Shown: positions 52,946 through 62,782, numbered from the stretch's first letter. The stretch is DNA of 64,000 bases from Rhynchopus euleeides (GCA_963210315.1 OY723245.1:1377910-1441909); one strand, 5' to 3'. Numbers and translations are program-made. The notes: generated by a model not told the origin, from the letters alone.

Positions 52946-54244
52946 ATGGGATCGAAGAGGCGCAAGGGATCCCGCAAGGTGCACGCCGTGCCGAAGCGCC
53001 AGGAGGACAAGGCCTTCTTCCAGCAGACCATCCGCGACGTGGAGGTGGCAGACGCGGAGGACGGCCTCCTCCTCAGCCAGGAGAGCAACAGCGTCGCCGC
53101 AGCCTCCCAGCAGCACCACCAGCAGGGCCTTGTGGTGGAGCCAACACCCCCGGAGCCCAGCGATGAGGATCATCAAATCGATGCTGCCCCGAAGCCACCC
53201 CAGCCGCCCCCTCCACCACAGCCTGCTACGCAGGCTGCGGAGGAGCGGCAGCAGCAGCAACCCCCAGGCGACAGCAGCTCTGCCGCGCGCCCCTCCCTCG
53301 ATGCACCCAGCAGCGTGCTGACGTCCTCAGAGGCTTCGCTCGACCTGATTGGCCTGTCGCAGGAGGAGGGTGATGCCGCCGTTGCTGCCACGGAGCAGCG
53401 CTTTTCACAGAGCCTGCTGCCGGAGCCGGCAGGGCCTGCCCCTGGCAGAGGTGGGGAGCTGCGGAAGCGGAAGCGCGACAGCATCGCCGGCGCGGGGGTG
53501 GGGGAGAGCCCGCAGAGGTGGAAGTCTGTCACCCGGGCGTCGCTGCCACCGCCGCAGCCCCGCATGTCGGAGGCGGCGGATGCTGCGGAGTTTGTTTTGG
53601 TGCCGGAGGAGGAGGATGTCGACACGGTGCGCGCCGACACGCCCCTGCTGGAGGCCCTCCCGTGGGAGGCGGAGGAGCGGCAGTACACCGAGGAGGATCT
53701 TGCGGTTGTCGTGCCCTTTGCAGACCCAGGGTCCGGTGTGCTGGAGCCGTTGGGTGAAAACTTCTTCACGAATGTCAGCATGGATCACATCTACGAGGCC
53801 CTCTGCCACTGCGCCAGGTTTGGCCTCAGCAACCTCCCCCTCCTCGCAACAGTGCAGAGCGATGCTCTCGGGGAGAGGATGCGTGAGGAGGGCATGGCCC
53901 GGCAGCAGTTTGCCGTCGCCTACCTCGCCTTCCTCGTGGCTGACTCGTGCGATGTGCTGCAGGACTCTCCGATGGCGCTGCCGGGTTGGCTGCCGGAGGC
54001 TATTGGGGCGACGCTCCCCCTGGGCAGCGGGCTCGTCGCGCAGCTGCGCGCGCTGCACCCGCGCTGCCACTGCTGCAGGGTGAAGTGGTGCGCGAGGTAT
54101 ATGGCGGAGGCTGGCGGGGAGGGGGACACCCCGTTCCCTGCGGCGAGCAACCCCTTCCTCCGCACCGTCATCTCTCTCCGGAGCGACGCGGATGCGAGGA
54201 GGCGGACGCATGCCACAGGGTGCCCCCAGGTCGCACTCGGTTGA
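52946..54244 (+). CDS. Unrecognised protein with C-terminal globular region
   Basis: 432 residues from ATG 52946 (CCACGATGGG). The N-terminus MGSKRRKGSRKVH is strongly basic and could be a nuclear signal. Residues 40-210 are Gln/Pro/Ser/Glu-rich and disordered, with poly-Pro and poly-Gln. A basic RKRKR patch lies near 173-177. An acidic segment (VLVPEEEDVDTVRAD) precedes a more ordered region from about residue 265 (NFFTNVSMDHIYEALCHCARFGLSNLPLL onward), which ends with a Cys/His cluster HPRCHCCRVKWCARY. The cluster could bind zinc, but I recognise no family. A nuclear role is only suggested by composition. Confidence 0.82.
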   Translation: MGSKRRKGSRKVHAVPKRQEDKAFFQQTIRDVEVADAEDGLLLSQESNSVAAASQQHHQQGLVVEPTPPEPSDEDHQIDAAPKPPQPPPPPQPATQAAEERQQQQPPGDSSSAARPSLDAPSSVLTSSEASLDLIGLSQEEGDAAVAATEQRFSQSLLPEPAGPAPGRGGELRKRKRDSIAGAGVGESPQRWKSVTRASLPPPQPRMSEAADAAEFVLVPEEEDVDTVRADTPLLEALPWEAEERQYTEEDLAVVVPFADPGSGVLEPLGENFFTNVSMDHIYEALCHCARFGLSNLPLLATVQSDALGERMREEGMARQQFAVAYLAFLVADSCDVLQDSPMALPGWLPEAIGATLPLGSGLVAQLRALHPRCHCCRVKWCARYMAEAGGEGDTPFPAASNPFLRTVISLRSDADARRRTHATGCPQVALG

Positions 54245-54939
54245 AAGCGGGGTGGTGGTGGTGTGGAGGAAGGGGGGTTTTTCTTGGGAATCCCACACAC
54301 CCATGGGCTTTGGAATGGCTGATAATAAATGGGTGGGCTGCGGATGAGCATAACAAAGCAATTGGTTCATGGGCTTTGTCATGTTGTTCCCCCCCCCCCC
54401 CACCCCACTCCTCCCCTCCAACCTTTAGTAGGAAGTGTATGTCGCGCACTGATTTGCCCCCCTCTCTTCTTGCGCTGTCTCAACGTGGCAGGGAGGTGTG
54501 TGCTGGGGTGGGGGTGGGGGGGTGGGGGTTGTGTCAATTCTTGTAGCGAGTTAGTTAGATTTATCGGCAGAGCAGTGCGGGGGTGCTTCTCCCTCCAGTC
54601 TCCCCTCTTCTTCCAAAGGGGGGGTGAGGGGGGGGGGGGAGTTCTGTCTCTCCGCGCATTGTGCTCCTTCCCCCCTATCCCCCCCCCCCTCTCAACCCCC
54701 AACTCCTTCCTCATAGTAGACTGCCGTCTCAGCCAGGCATAGTTGTAACGAAAAACCGTGCTGACAACACGCGTCTGCCCCCCTCCCCCTCCCTTCTCCC
54801 CCCCCCCCCTCCCCCAACAATTAGTTTCCGCCATTGCATGCTCTCTGCGTGACTCCGCTTCACCACGCCACCACCACTCCACCCACGGCTTGCCAGGGGG
54901 GGCGAGTTTATTGCTTCCTTGTTGGGTCCCACGACAAGG
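54245..54939. other. Intergenic, alternating poly-C/poly-G spacer
   Basis: Several C- and G-runs (for example around 54392, 54630 and 54800). This is the upstream region of PEX3; no gene seen. Confidence 0.6.
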
Positions 54940-57900
54940 ATGGCTGCCGAGGCGCAGCTCACGGGGATGGACAGCGGTGTGATCGCTGCCACTGCCCTCG
55001 CCTCTGCGGCTGCTGTGGCCGAGGCGCCCCGCATCCGCAGCAGCAAAGACCGCCTGCGCGCTGTGGAGGACCACCTGAAGTTCCACCCTGGGAGGAAGGC
55101 TGTTGTGAAGGCCCCGGCGCCCTCCAGCAGCAGCAGCACCGCCGTGGCGGTGCGGCAGCCGGATGCGGAGGAGAAGGATGCCCCGGCAAAGCTCGGGCTG
55201 CTGGCTGCCGCGGCAGCGGCAGCGGGCACAGCCACACGGCTGATCCCTTCGGGGTTTGTCTCTGGGCCCACCAAGGCGGCGCAGGCGACAGTCGCGTCGC
55301 CTCTGGTCAGCCGTGGCGTGCGGTGGGTCGCACCTCCCCTGCTGGTTGTCGTCTCAATCGTCGCCGCATTTAAACACCGCCACACCCGGGAGCGTATCTT
55401 CAACCTGCTGATGCAGGGGGGGCTCTGGGCGCTGAAGCAGCAGTTCGTCGCGACGCAGCACCCTGCGGCACAGGAGTTCCTCGCGCAGGCGGAGCTCAGC
55501 ACATGCCATGCCATGCAGGAGTTCACCGCAGGGCTGCGCCAGCTGCTGCCTCTGGAGGCACACTTCGAGCAGCTCCAGCGCAAGGGGGAGCTGACCCGCG
55601 ACAGCATCGTGTCCATCTGGTTCGACCTGGAGGTGTGCGCCCTCACCCGCATCGCAGTGGGGGTGGTCGTGCTGGGCGTGTCCCACTTTATCAGCTCCGC
55701 GCTGCACGCCCTGACCCCTGCCAGCGTGGGGGGAGGGCTGTTCACCGCTGCCACGGAGGTGCTGGACCTCCCCCTGCAGCTCGACCTGGATGCCCTGGTG
55801 CGTGCGGCAACCAAGGCCTGCCGCAACGCGCTGCAGGAGAGGAAGCTCGAGAAGCTCTCCTCCAAGGGCAGCTACACCCAGCTGGAGGAGGTGCTGAGGG
55901 AGACGCGGTCTGCTGTGGAGGAGGAGCTTGGGGTGCGCCGCGGCAGCCACGTCGTGCTGCATGAGGCGCTCCTCGGTGAGGAGCGGGCCGCCCCTCTGGA
56001 CGACAGCGCGGTGCAGATGGTCTCCGCCTCCGAGCACGACCTCCTGAAGAAGCTCCGGGATCTGCTCGAGAGCCCGGGCCCCTGCAGGCTGCTCCGCTCG
56101 ACCCTCGACACCTTCTGTGGCGTGGCGTGCTCGCATCTCAACACCGCCTTCAAGGCTTCCCTCGTCGACATGAATGGTGTCGCTTCAGCCGCTGAGCCTG
56201 AGGTGTGCCTCCTGAATGTCCTGTTGTTGTTGTTGTTGTTGTTGTTGTGACACCGTTTCCAGGGAGCGAGAGGAGGAGGAGGAGAGGAGGGGATGGGGGT
56301 GTGAGTTGTGCCGATCGATGTGTTGTGTCAAACCTGCCGCGAGTTGAGATGGGAGGCGGGGGGGGGGGGGTAGGGGGGGTCAAATGGGCACCACGGACTA
56401 GTCGGGCAGTGACGGGTGGGGTCGACTAGTCGGGACGACGGGTGAAAACTCGACAGGCGGCACCCGTCGAGTCGACGGGTGGACCCGTCGAGTCGACGGG
56501 TGGCACCCGTCGGCACGACGGGTGAACCTGCTGAAACGACGGGTGTTCCAGCCATTTCCTGTTGATATGGGCCAATTTCAATTGAAAACTAGGGGAGTAC
56601 CTTGCATGGCATCAGGTTATTTTTCACGCCGAACTATCTTCCCTGCACAGACCCACCCCCCATTACTTTCCATTTACAATTCCTAGTTGGTGATGGGGCC
56701 TCAAGTGCATGTGCGACGGCTGTTCTCGTGGATTTTCATTGTTCGAGGGATCTTGACTCTGACAAACTGTGTCAGTTTGACAGAGCAACCTACTTCATGA
56801 AGGTGATCACTTTTCTGCCAGGCAAATTTTCGCCCCAGCCCCCAACCCTTGCACAACCCACAAGGCAGCCTCCAAGATACCGTACCCTCATCACCACCCA
56901 GGCCAAGATACCCCAAGATACTATCATCACCACCCAGGCCACCCAGACGAGCCACACCAATCAATGCCAGCGGCAAAGCGTACTGCAGCGCAGGCCCTCG
57001 CCAGCGCTGTGGACATGACGGTGTTTGTACGTGCTTGGATCAACACGTATGTTGTCGAGCGTGATGCTGATGGGTTGAGCCACATGGCCCTGAAGCAGCT
57101 TCTCGGCAAGCTGGCGGATACTACCATCAAGTCGACTGATCCCATCATTAGTCTTGCCCTGTACAAAAAGTATGAGAAGCTGGGGGGTGGGGTGATCAGC
57201 AAGTCGACCGCGAAGGATGGTCGCACGATGTACGCTGCCCGTGTCAATAGCGGGTCAGACATCGAGTTTGTCGGGTTGGGCCTCCGGAAGAGCAACGGGA
57301 AGGACCACCCGACAGGGCTCAAGGAGATGGCCGACGCCTGCCCCGCGCACTGCAGCTATGGTGAAGCTGTACGAGGCGGAGAAGAAACAGGCACAGAAGA
57401 CCCAGCAGAGCAGGCTGGCCGTAGGCATTTTCGACGGTGCCTTCGCAACACGGTTGGTGACAGTTGCCGATTAGCAGAAGGATGAGTACAGAACGTGGTT
57501 CACGTTCAACTTCCTGAAGCAAATCGCAAGAGTGCAGAGAGGGGTTTTTGAAAAGGCGAACGTGATGTTTCGGCTCGCCTGCTTAGGGTAGCAGGGGACC
57601 ATCTTGAGCTGTGGTCGGCATTTAGTAAGATGGGGTCATCTTCGCACAGGAGCGCGTTTTGTACCACACCACGAAATGACTGGTTGAAACAGCTCCACGC
57701 CTGCCACAGGGCTAGCATCCAGGAACTTCATGAAGCTGGGTTTGGGAGCCTGTACGCAGGGGTGTTCACCTCCACAGCGTACACGATCACACCCCCCTGC
57801 ACGACATAAACGGGTTCATCGCAATACTCGCAGAGATCTTGCCTGATGGACCTGCCGTGCAGAAGGCTGTCCTTGGCAGCTCAACGTGTTCCAACATGAC

Positions 57901-60900
57901 GGGAAACCAGGTCAGAGATGTTCTGAGTCGCTTACTCACCATTGCCAAGACGAAGGGGGTGCAGCATCTACTCTGTATTGCAATGGAAATGCTTGTGCAT
58001 TTCCGCTACAACGACATCCCCATCAAGTACCACCAGGAGGGAAAGTGCGCGAAAGAGTTCATCTTCTCGCTCATCGCAATGCACATCCTTGTGTTTGTCC
58101 TGGAGTGGGTGTCACCTGGGAGAACATCCGAGGGGCGTGGTGTTACATATATCCATTCGATGAGCCACTGGTTTGATCCAGAAGATGCACACCCCCTCGC
58201 CCTGAGTGACGAGGAACTGGAGAGGGGGAATGGCGTCTCCAAACGCCATGCCCTGAGGGTGACATCGCAGCAGACCGCCGAACGGGACCTGCTGCTCTTC
58301 GAAATGCAGAGGACCAAAGGCAAGGGGTGCGGCCTGCTGGACCAACCGACCCTCCTGAAGTTCGGCGCGATAAAGCTTTGCCGCCGTGTCACTGCGAGGA
58401 ACGCTTGTTGGAAGGGAGCAACGGCAGCACTGCAGCGGAGACTCGAGTCCCTCGGCCTTGGATCTCACGTCACAAAAAGGGGGCGATGGGGCCAACAATT
58501 TCTGGGCGACCCGGAAAACACCACTCCAAAGGCAACGCTGCTCGCATGCATCTGCAAGTCCAAATCCTGGGGCAACAGCGAGGATGTGCCAGAAGTGCCA
58601 GAACCAACGCCATCCGGTACAGTGCCTGTGCAGCAGCATATCTGCATTGTGTGCTCCAAAGTTGCCCACACGAGAGAAGCACTGTTTGCGCATTATGATG
58701 CTGCACATCGGCCACAAAACAACGCGCCGTGTCAGACCTGCACTGTCACATGCCAGGAGTGCGGCAAACGGACAACCGAAGGGACTGAGCCAGCACTACC
58801 TCAGTCACCATTCGCGCGTGCTGACACAAAAGCGTTGCTGTGTTTGTTTCGAGCTCTTTAAAGCCACTGTAAAGCGCGACGAGCACATGAGATCCGCGCA
58901 CCCGTAAGTGAGGGGGGGGGGGGTGTTTGGCAGTTCAGGTACGTAGGTGATTTTGTTTGTCCTCGAGAGCGGAGTGACGTCGTGGGAGGGAGTTGTTGTG
59001 AGGCCCCACCCCCAGGCCCCCTGCCCACCTGGATGGCTCACCCCCCTCCTGGTGGTCCACCGGTGGGCAGCCCCTTCACCAACTAGGAATTGTAAATGGA
59101 AAGTAATGGGGGGGTGGGTCTGTGCAGGGAAGATAGTTCGGCGTGAAAAATAACCTGATGCCATGCAAGGTACTTCCCTAGTTTTCAATGGAAATTGGCC
59201 CATATCAACAGGAAATGGCTGGAACACCCGTCGTTTCAGCAGGTTCACCCGTCGTGCCGACGGGTGCCACCCGTCGACTCGACGGGTCCACCCGTCGAGT
59301 CGACGGGTGCCACCCGTCGTTTCACCCGTCGTCATTTCACCCGTCGTCCCGACTAGTCGTCCGGGCGACTAGTCCGTGGTGGGGGTGACAAACACGATTT
59401 TTCAAAAAACCGGCGCAGAGGCCCCAAAGCCCCCGTAAACCCTCCAAACCCCCCCAGATCGGTCCGGAAACCCATCGAACCCCACTTTTCCACCATTCCG
59501 GGCACCTCAGGTGCCCGAATTGGGGTACCTAAATTTTGTGCCACCGTTTGGTACCGGACAGTGCCACTGTGTGGGAGGTTGGAAAAGAAAATGCCCCAAC
59601 ACACCACATCTGAGGGTTGCAATGCATGTTGCTTGCCAACCACGTCATCCGGTGGGTGTCAGGCGCTATGTAGGTGGCATGAGCCAGGTCTTCGATGTGT
59701 TCTGGCTTGTATATGTACCTCCCTGCCTGCGGCACAGGCACTGCCTTTGTCCCCCACACCAGCCACAGAGAGCGTATTGTACTCGGTCCACGGTTGCTGA
59801 TTCATTGTGATGCGTTGTATCCTCGAGTGAACGTCACACACTAGTGGCACCACCACCCGCCATCCGAGAGCTGTATTGACTTTGCGCCCTTCCGTTGCAT
59901 TCACCTCGCCACGCATATTGCACCGTTCAGTACCAGTGCTCTTGGGCCAGGCAAAGTAGACCGCAGCAACTACCAATTCTGGCACAATGGGTACCACGAC
60001 AGCGCACTTCGTGTGTTCCCGGAATGTACAGCTCGTGTTGCAACAGTCGTTGTCAACACATCCCGGTTGTGGAGCACTGCTGCACAGGAATCACACGACC
60101 ATCTGGACTTGTTCCGTACCTACAGGCAGCCTCCCGGTGCATGGTGGCAGGGAGGTACATATACAAGCCAGAACTCATCGAAGACCTGGCTAATGCCACC
60201 TACATAGCGCCTGACACCCACCGGATGACGTGGTTGGCAAGCAACATGCATTGCAACCCTCAGATGTGGTGTGTTGGGGCATTTTCTTTTCCAACCTCCC
60301 ACACAGTGGCACTGTCCGGTACCAAACGGTGGCACAAAATTTAGGTACCCCAATTCGGGCACCTGAGGTGCCCGGAATGGTGGAAAAGTGGGGTTCGATG
60401 GGTTTCCGGACCGATCTGGGGGGGTTTGGAGGGTTTACGGGGGCTTTGGGGCCTCTGCGCCGGTTTTTTGAAAAATCGTGTTTGTCCACGTAAAAGGGTG
60501 GCATTTGACCCCCCCTAGGCATAGGGTGCGGGCGATTCGGTTATCGCCCAAATCGCAAAAATTATCGCCCTCATTATCGCCCATTCTGTCAAGGCGATAA
60601 GTGGGCGATAATTTTTCCGTCGTATTTTTGGGGGCAAAATGGCCCGGCCAGGGACGTCAGGTCACTGCTGAGGTGGTGAGTGGGTCATTGCCTCAGTGAA
60701 TCCTGTGGGCTCTGCAATGAGCCATCTCAAACGTACGGAGTGCATCTTCTCCCATTCAGACCGACTACACTAGAACCACGCATCTCCTTCAACACTAAGG
60801 TGTACCCGCTTCATGCTTACGAGTGCTCCTAGTAACGGCGAGTGAACAGGTCCTGAGCGAGGTCAGGATCTGGGCCAATGCCCAGTTCCTCACGTGGGTT

Positions 60901-61684
60901 TTGACCGAGGAAATGACCCACCCACATGACGTCAGTGGTCAGAACTGATTTCTGATGCAGAATCCTAGGTCTTGGCCCAGTTGTTGACGAGGTCACAGGG
61001 CCCTGTGGGACCCAGGGTCAGTAGAGCGGTAACCCACTCACCACTAGCTCAAGACCCCTTCAGAAAGTGTGAAGGAAAACGGGCGATAATGGGCGATAAT
61101 TGGGCGATAATGGGCGATAAGGCGATTCGATACGCGATAATCGGGGCTCGAACCCGGTTGGGCGAATATAGGGCGATAGGCGAATCGCCCGCACCCTATG
61201 CCTAGGGGGGGGGGGCGTCGGGTTCGTAGAATGCGAGTCGAGGCGAAGGCCATGCCACACATTGCATGCCATGCCATCATACAACAGGTGCCGATGCGCA
61301 AGTTTTTCCCCCGCCTGAAGAACGAGCTGGTCAAGATCTCTGAGGACCGGAATGAGTACCTCCTGTCCCTTACGGTATGTACCATTGCTGGAGCGGGGAG
61401 GGAGGGGTGGTGGGGGTGGGGGGCGACGGACATCATGCAATGCAGGGGGTATCGTTGCCGCCAGAGAGATGCCATTATCTCAGCTCTCCTTCTGATGCTG
61501 CTCCTCACTGCCACCACTTCCACCAACCACTCAGGGCGGCGATGACGACAGGGTGGAAACTCCGTGGTCGTCCTTCTTCCTTGATCTCAACTCCCTTGAA
61601 GCACCGGCACCGCCAGCAGGTGCGCGCATGCCCGCAGCAGACCAGCAGCTGGAGGGGTTGCTCAGCACCCTGGCATCTGCGTAA
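54940..61684 (+). CDS. PEX3: Peroxin-3 (PEX3), three exons with a 5.1-kb transposon-filled intron
   Basis: Membrane receptor/anchor that docks PEX19 with peroxisomal membrane proteins. Exons 54940-56202, 61288-61374 and 61535-61684 all join in phase 0 to give 499 residues. After a variable N-terminus, a hydrophobic segment (VAPPLLVVVSIVAAF) precedes KHRHTRERIF. Then come IVSIWFDLEVCALTRIAVGVV (compare the human 'W.DLK...TR.....Y' region), the LLKKLRDLLESPGPCRLL motif (human ETRDMLESPDF), and in exon 2 VPMRKFFPRLKNELVKI, which continues the family's 'LPLAKIIPI.N' block. Donors are GTGTGC and GTATGT; acceptors are CAACAG and CTCAG. ATG 54940 is the first in frame. Intron 1 holds at least three inverted-repeat transposons. 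The coding sequence shows no damage. Confidence 0.88.
56964..57590 (+). pseudogene. Transposon protein N-terminal part, frameshifted
   Basis: From ATG 56964 the frame reads AAKRTAAQALASAVDMTVFV and later TDPIISLALYKKYEKLGGG. Near 57355 the protein-like sequence moves to another frame (MVKLYEAEKKQAQKTQQSRL), reaches a stop at about 57472 and resumes as KDEYRTWFTFNFLKQIARVQ. No family is recognised. It is probably the front half of the element's transposase, now broken. Confidence 0.5.
57809..58907 (+). pseudogene. Transposase-like C-terminal part with C2H2 fingers, frameshifted
   Basis: Open from 57809 with no ATG near its start; the first is at 57896. About 200 residues of mixed composition (GVQHLLCIAMEMLVHFRYND; HPLALSDEELERGNGVSKRH) precede a classical C2H2 finger at 58642-58710 (C-x2-C-x12-H-x4-H). 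A second finger begins CQEC near 58750, but its His half is in the next frame, as is a third complete finger (58835-58900). A 1-nt shift near 58770 therefore splits the finger array. A role as DNA-binding transposase is inferred from position only. Confidence 0.5.
59387..60486. mobile_element. Foldback element with 341-bp near-perfect arms, 1.1 kb
   Basis: Left arm 59387-59727 and right arm 60146-60486 are reverse complements without indels (position i pairs with 119873 - i) and with only a few mismatches. The central 418 bp are unique. A 149-codon + strand frame (59895-60344) runs from the centre into the right arm, but I recognise nothing in it. The right arm ends 15 bp before the outer TIR. 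Confidence 0.9.
60518..61202. mobile_element. Tc1/mariner-like MITE, 685 bp, TA target duplication
   Basis: Perfect 22-bp TIRs begin GGCATAGGGTGCGGGCGATT at both ends, flanked by TA on each side. The pre-insertion site would have been CCCCCCC-TA-GGGGGGG. Subterminal GGCGATAA units repeat near both ends. Inside, 60831-60850 equals a conserved 28S rRNA stretch. No coding capacity. Confidence 0.8.
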
Positions 61685-62782
61685 TATTCCTGAGCCCGAG
61701 AAGAGGTGATATTGGCCTTAGTGGTTTGGCGGTGCTCAGGGTGTGGCGCTCTCTGGACAGCATCGGGTGATTAGTTTCTCAGAAATAAGAGCCGCTTCTG
61801 TGCAATGTTGTTTGTGCCGGCCTTCGTGGCGAGAGTGATCTGCACAAAATACGTCCGGTGGCGTGGTGCAGAACAGTTGTATCGTTAAGGGTGTGGGGGG
61901 GGGGGTGGTGTGGGGTCAAAGCCAAGGACATCGTCGGCACACTTTTGGTCATGTAATTCGTCTTTCTGTCTCTCTCTATGCACAGGCCTCTCTGCGCCGC
62001 TTTCACCCTTCATCGCGCAGATGAGCACCACGCGCACAGCTTCTGAATGCTCTCAGAGCCAGACAAACTGCCCCCCGGCGTGGGATATTCAGAATCTAGC
62101 GAGGGGTGCGGCCCCCCTCTATCAGCGGGGGGGTGCCGTTCTGCTGATCTGCTGATGATCCGATCCACAATATTTTTGGCAGAGAGTTAATGGCAAAGAG
62201 GAATGGAATCTTCTTTCTGTGTACCGCTTGTGCGCACAGTGGCGATCATCCATGTCTTCTTTGCCTTTCCAGGCACGGGTGTCGGGGTTAGCGACCCGCC
62301 TTAACGATCGGTCTCCTGAGACAAGACTGGGCAAGGGCAAAGCAGGCGCGGGCGATCGAGGTCCTGAGGCAAAGTGGGGATCATGCAGTGCGCAATGCAT
62401 CTTGGCCTTGCTGCCTGCTATCGGTTATTTCCCCCTCTCTTTCTCTTCTTGCTGAAATTTTCAACCTAACGATTGCCACCACCACCACCACCACCACCTC
62501 CCCCTCATCCCTTACCTTGTCTCCCCTCCCCCCCCCCCCCCCGTGCCAATTTTTACCACAACAGGGAACCTGTCAGTGTCAAAAAGATAGTAGGCAGCGC
62601 TTGGGCAACAAATTCAACCTCCTCATCAGGCTGCGGAGTTGCTTTTGTTTTGCCCGGATTTGGCGCACAAACAACAGCCTTATCTTTTTTTGTTAGGGGG
62701 GTCCCCAAGAAAACACGTTTATTTGTCTCAATCGTTTTGTTCCGTTGCAAAAGAAAACGAAAGAAAAAAAAATTCAAACCCG
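61685..62782. other. Intergenic, no gene seen
   Basis: 1.1 kb with a CAC microsatellite (62478-62506), a poly-C tract (62527-62541) and the dispersed repeat from 62615. Confidence 0.6.
62615..62680 (+). repeat. Dispersed repeat, copy c (longest)
   Basis: Joins the motif seen at 21021-21070 to that at 50214-50237, showing they are parts of one repeat family. Confidence 0.8.

Larger units (their letters stand above)
56389..59381 (+). mobile_element. Foldback transposon with 310-bp arms, 2,993 bp
   Basis: Left arm 56389-56698 and right arm 59071-59381 are near-identical reverse complements. The outer third of each arm is an array of ACCCGTCG/CGACGGGT units with a GACTAGTC end. The inner part is unique sequence (for example ATAACCTGATGCCATGCAAG on the right). 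The interior carries decayed coding frames on the + strand, including C2H2 zinc fingers. Arms built of subrepeats are the hallmark of Foldback-type elements. The superfamily is not identified. Confidence 0.85.
56371..60517. mobile_element. Outer inverted-repeat element in PEX3 intron 1
   Basis: TAGGGGGGGTCAAATG at 56371-56386 is exactly inverted at 60502-60517. The flanks are runs of G on both sides once the inserted element at 60518-61202 is removed, which fits an 8-bp G duplication, but the homopolymer makes that weak. It encloses the two foldback elements listed next. Confidence 0.55.

Noticed and set aside
54919-54939. Earlier PEX3 start at 54919
   Set aside because: That codon is TTG; the first in-frame ATG is 54940.
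60760-60860. A real rRNA gene fragment
   Set aside because: Only a 20-nt match plus one 8-nt block at the wrong distance; the flanks are MITE sequence, so no rRNA gene is annotated.
61060-61200. Possible tRNA on the minus strand (GGGTTCGAGCCCC near 61140)
   Set aside because: The T-arm-like motif has no matching anticodon or D arm; it is part of the GGCGATAA-rich end of the MITE.
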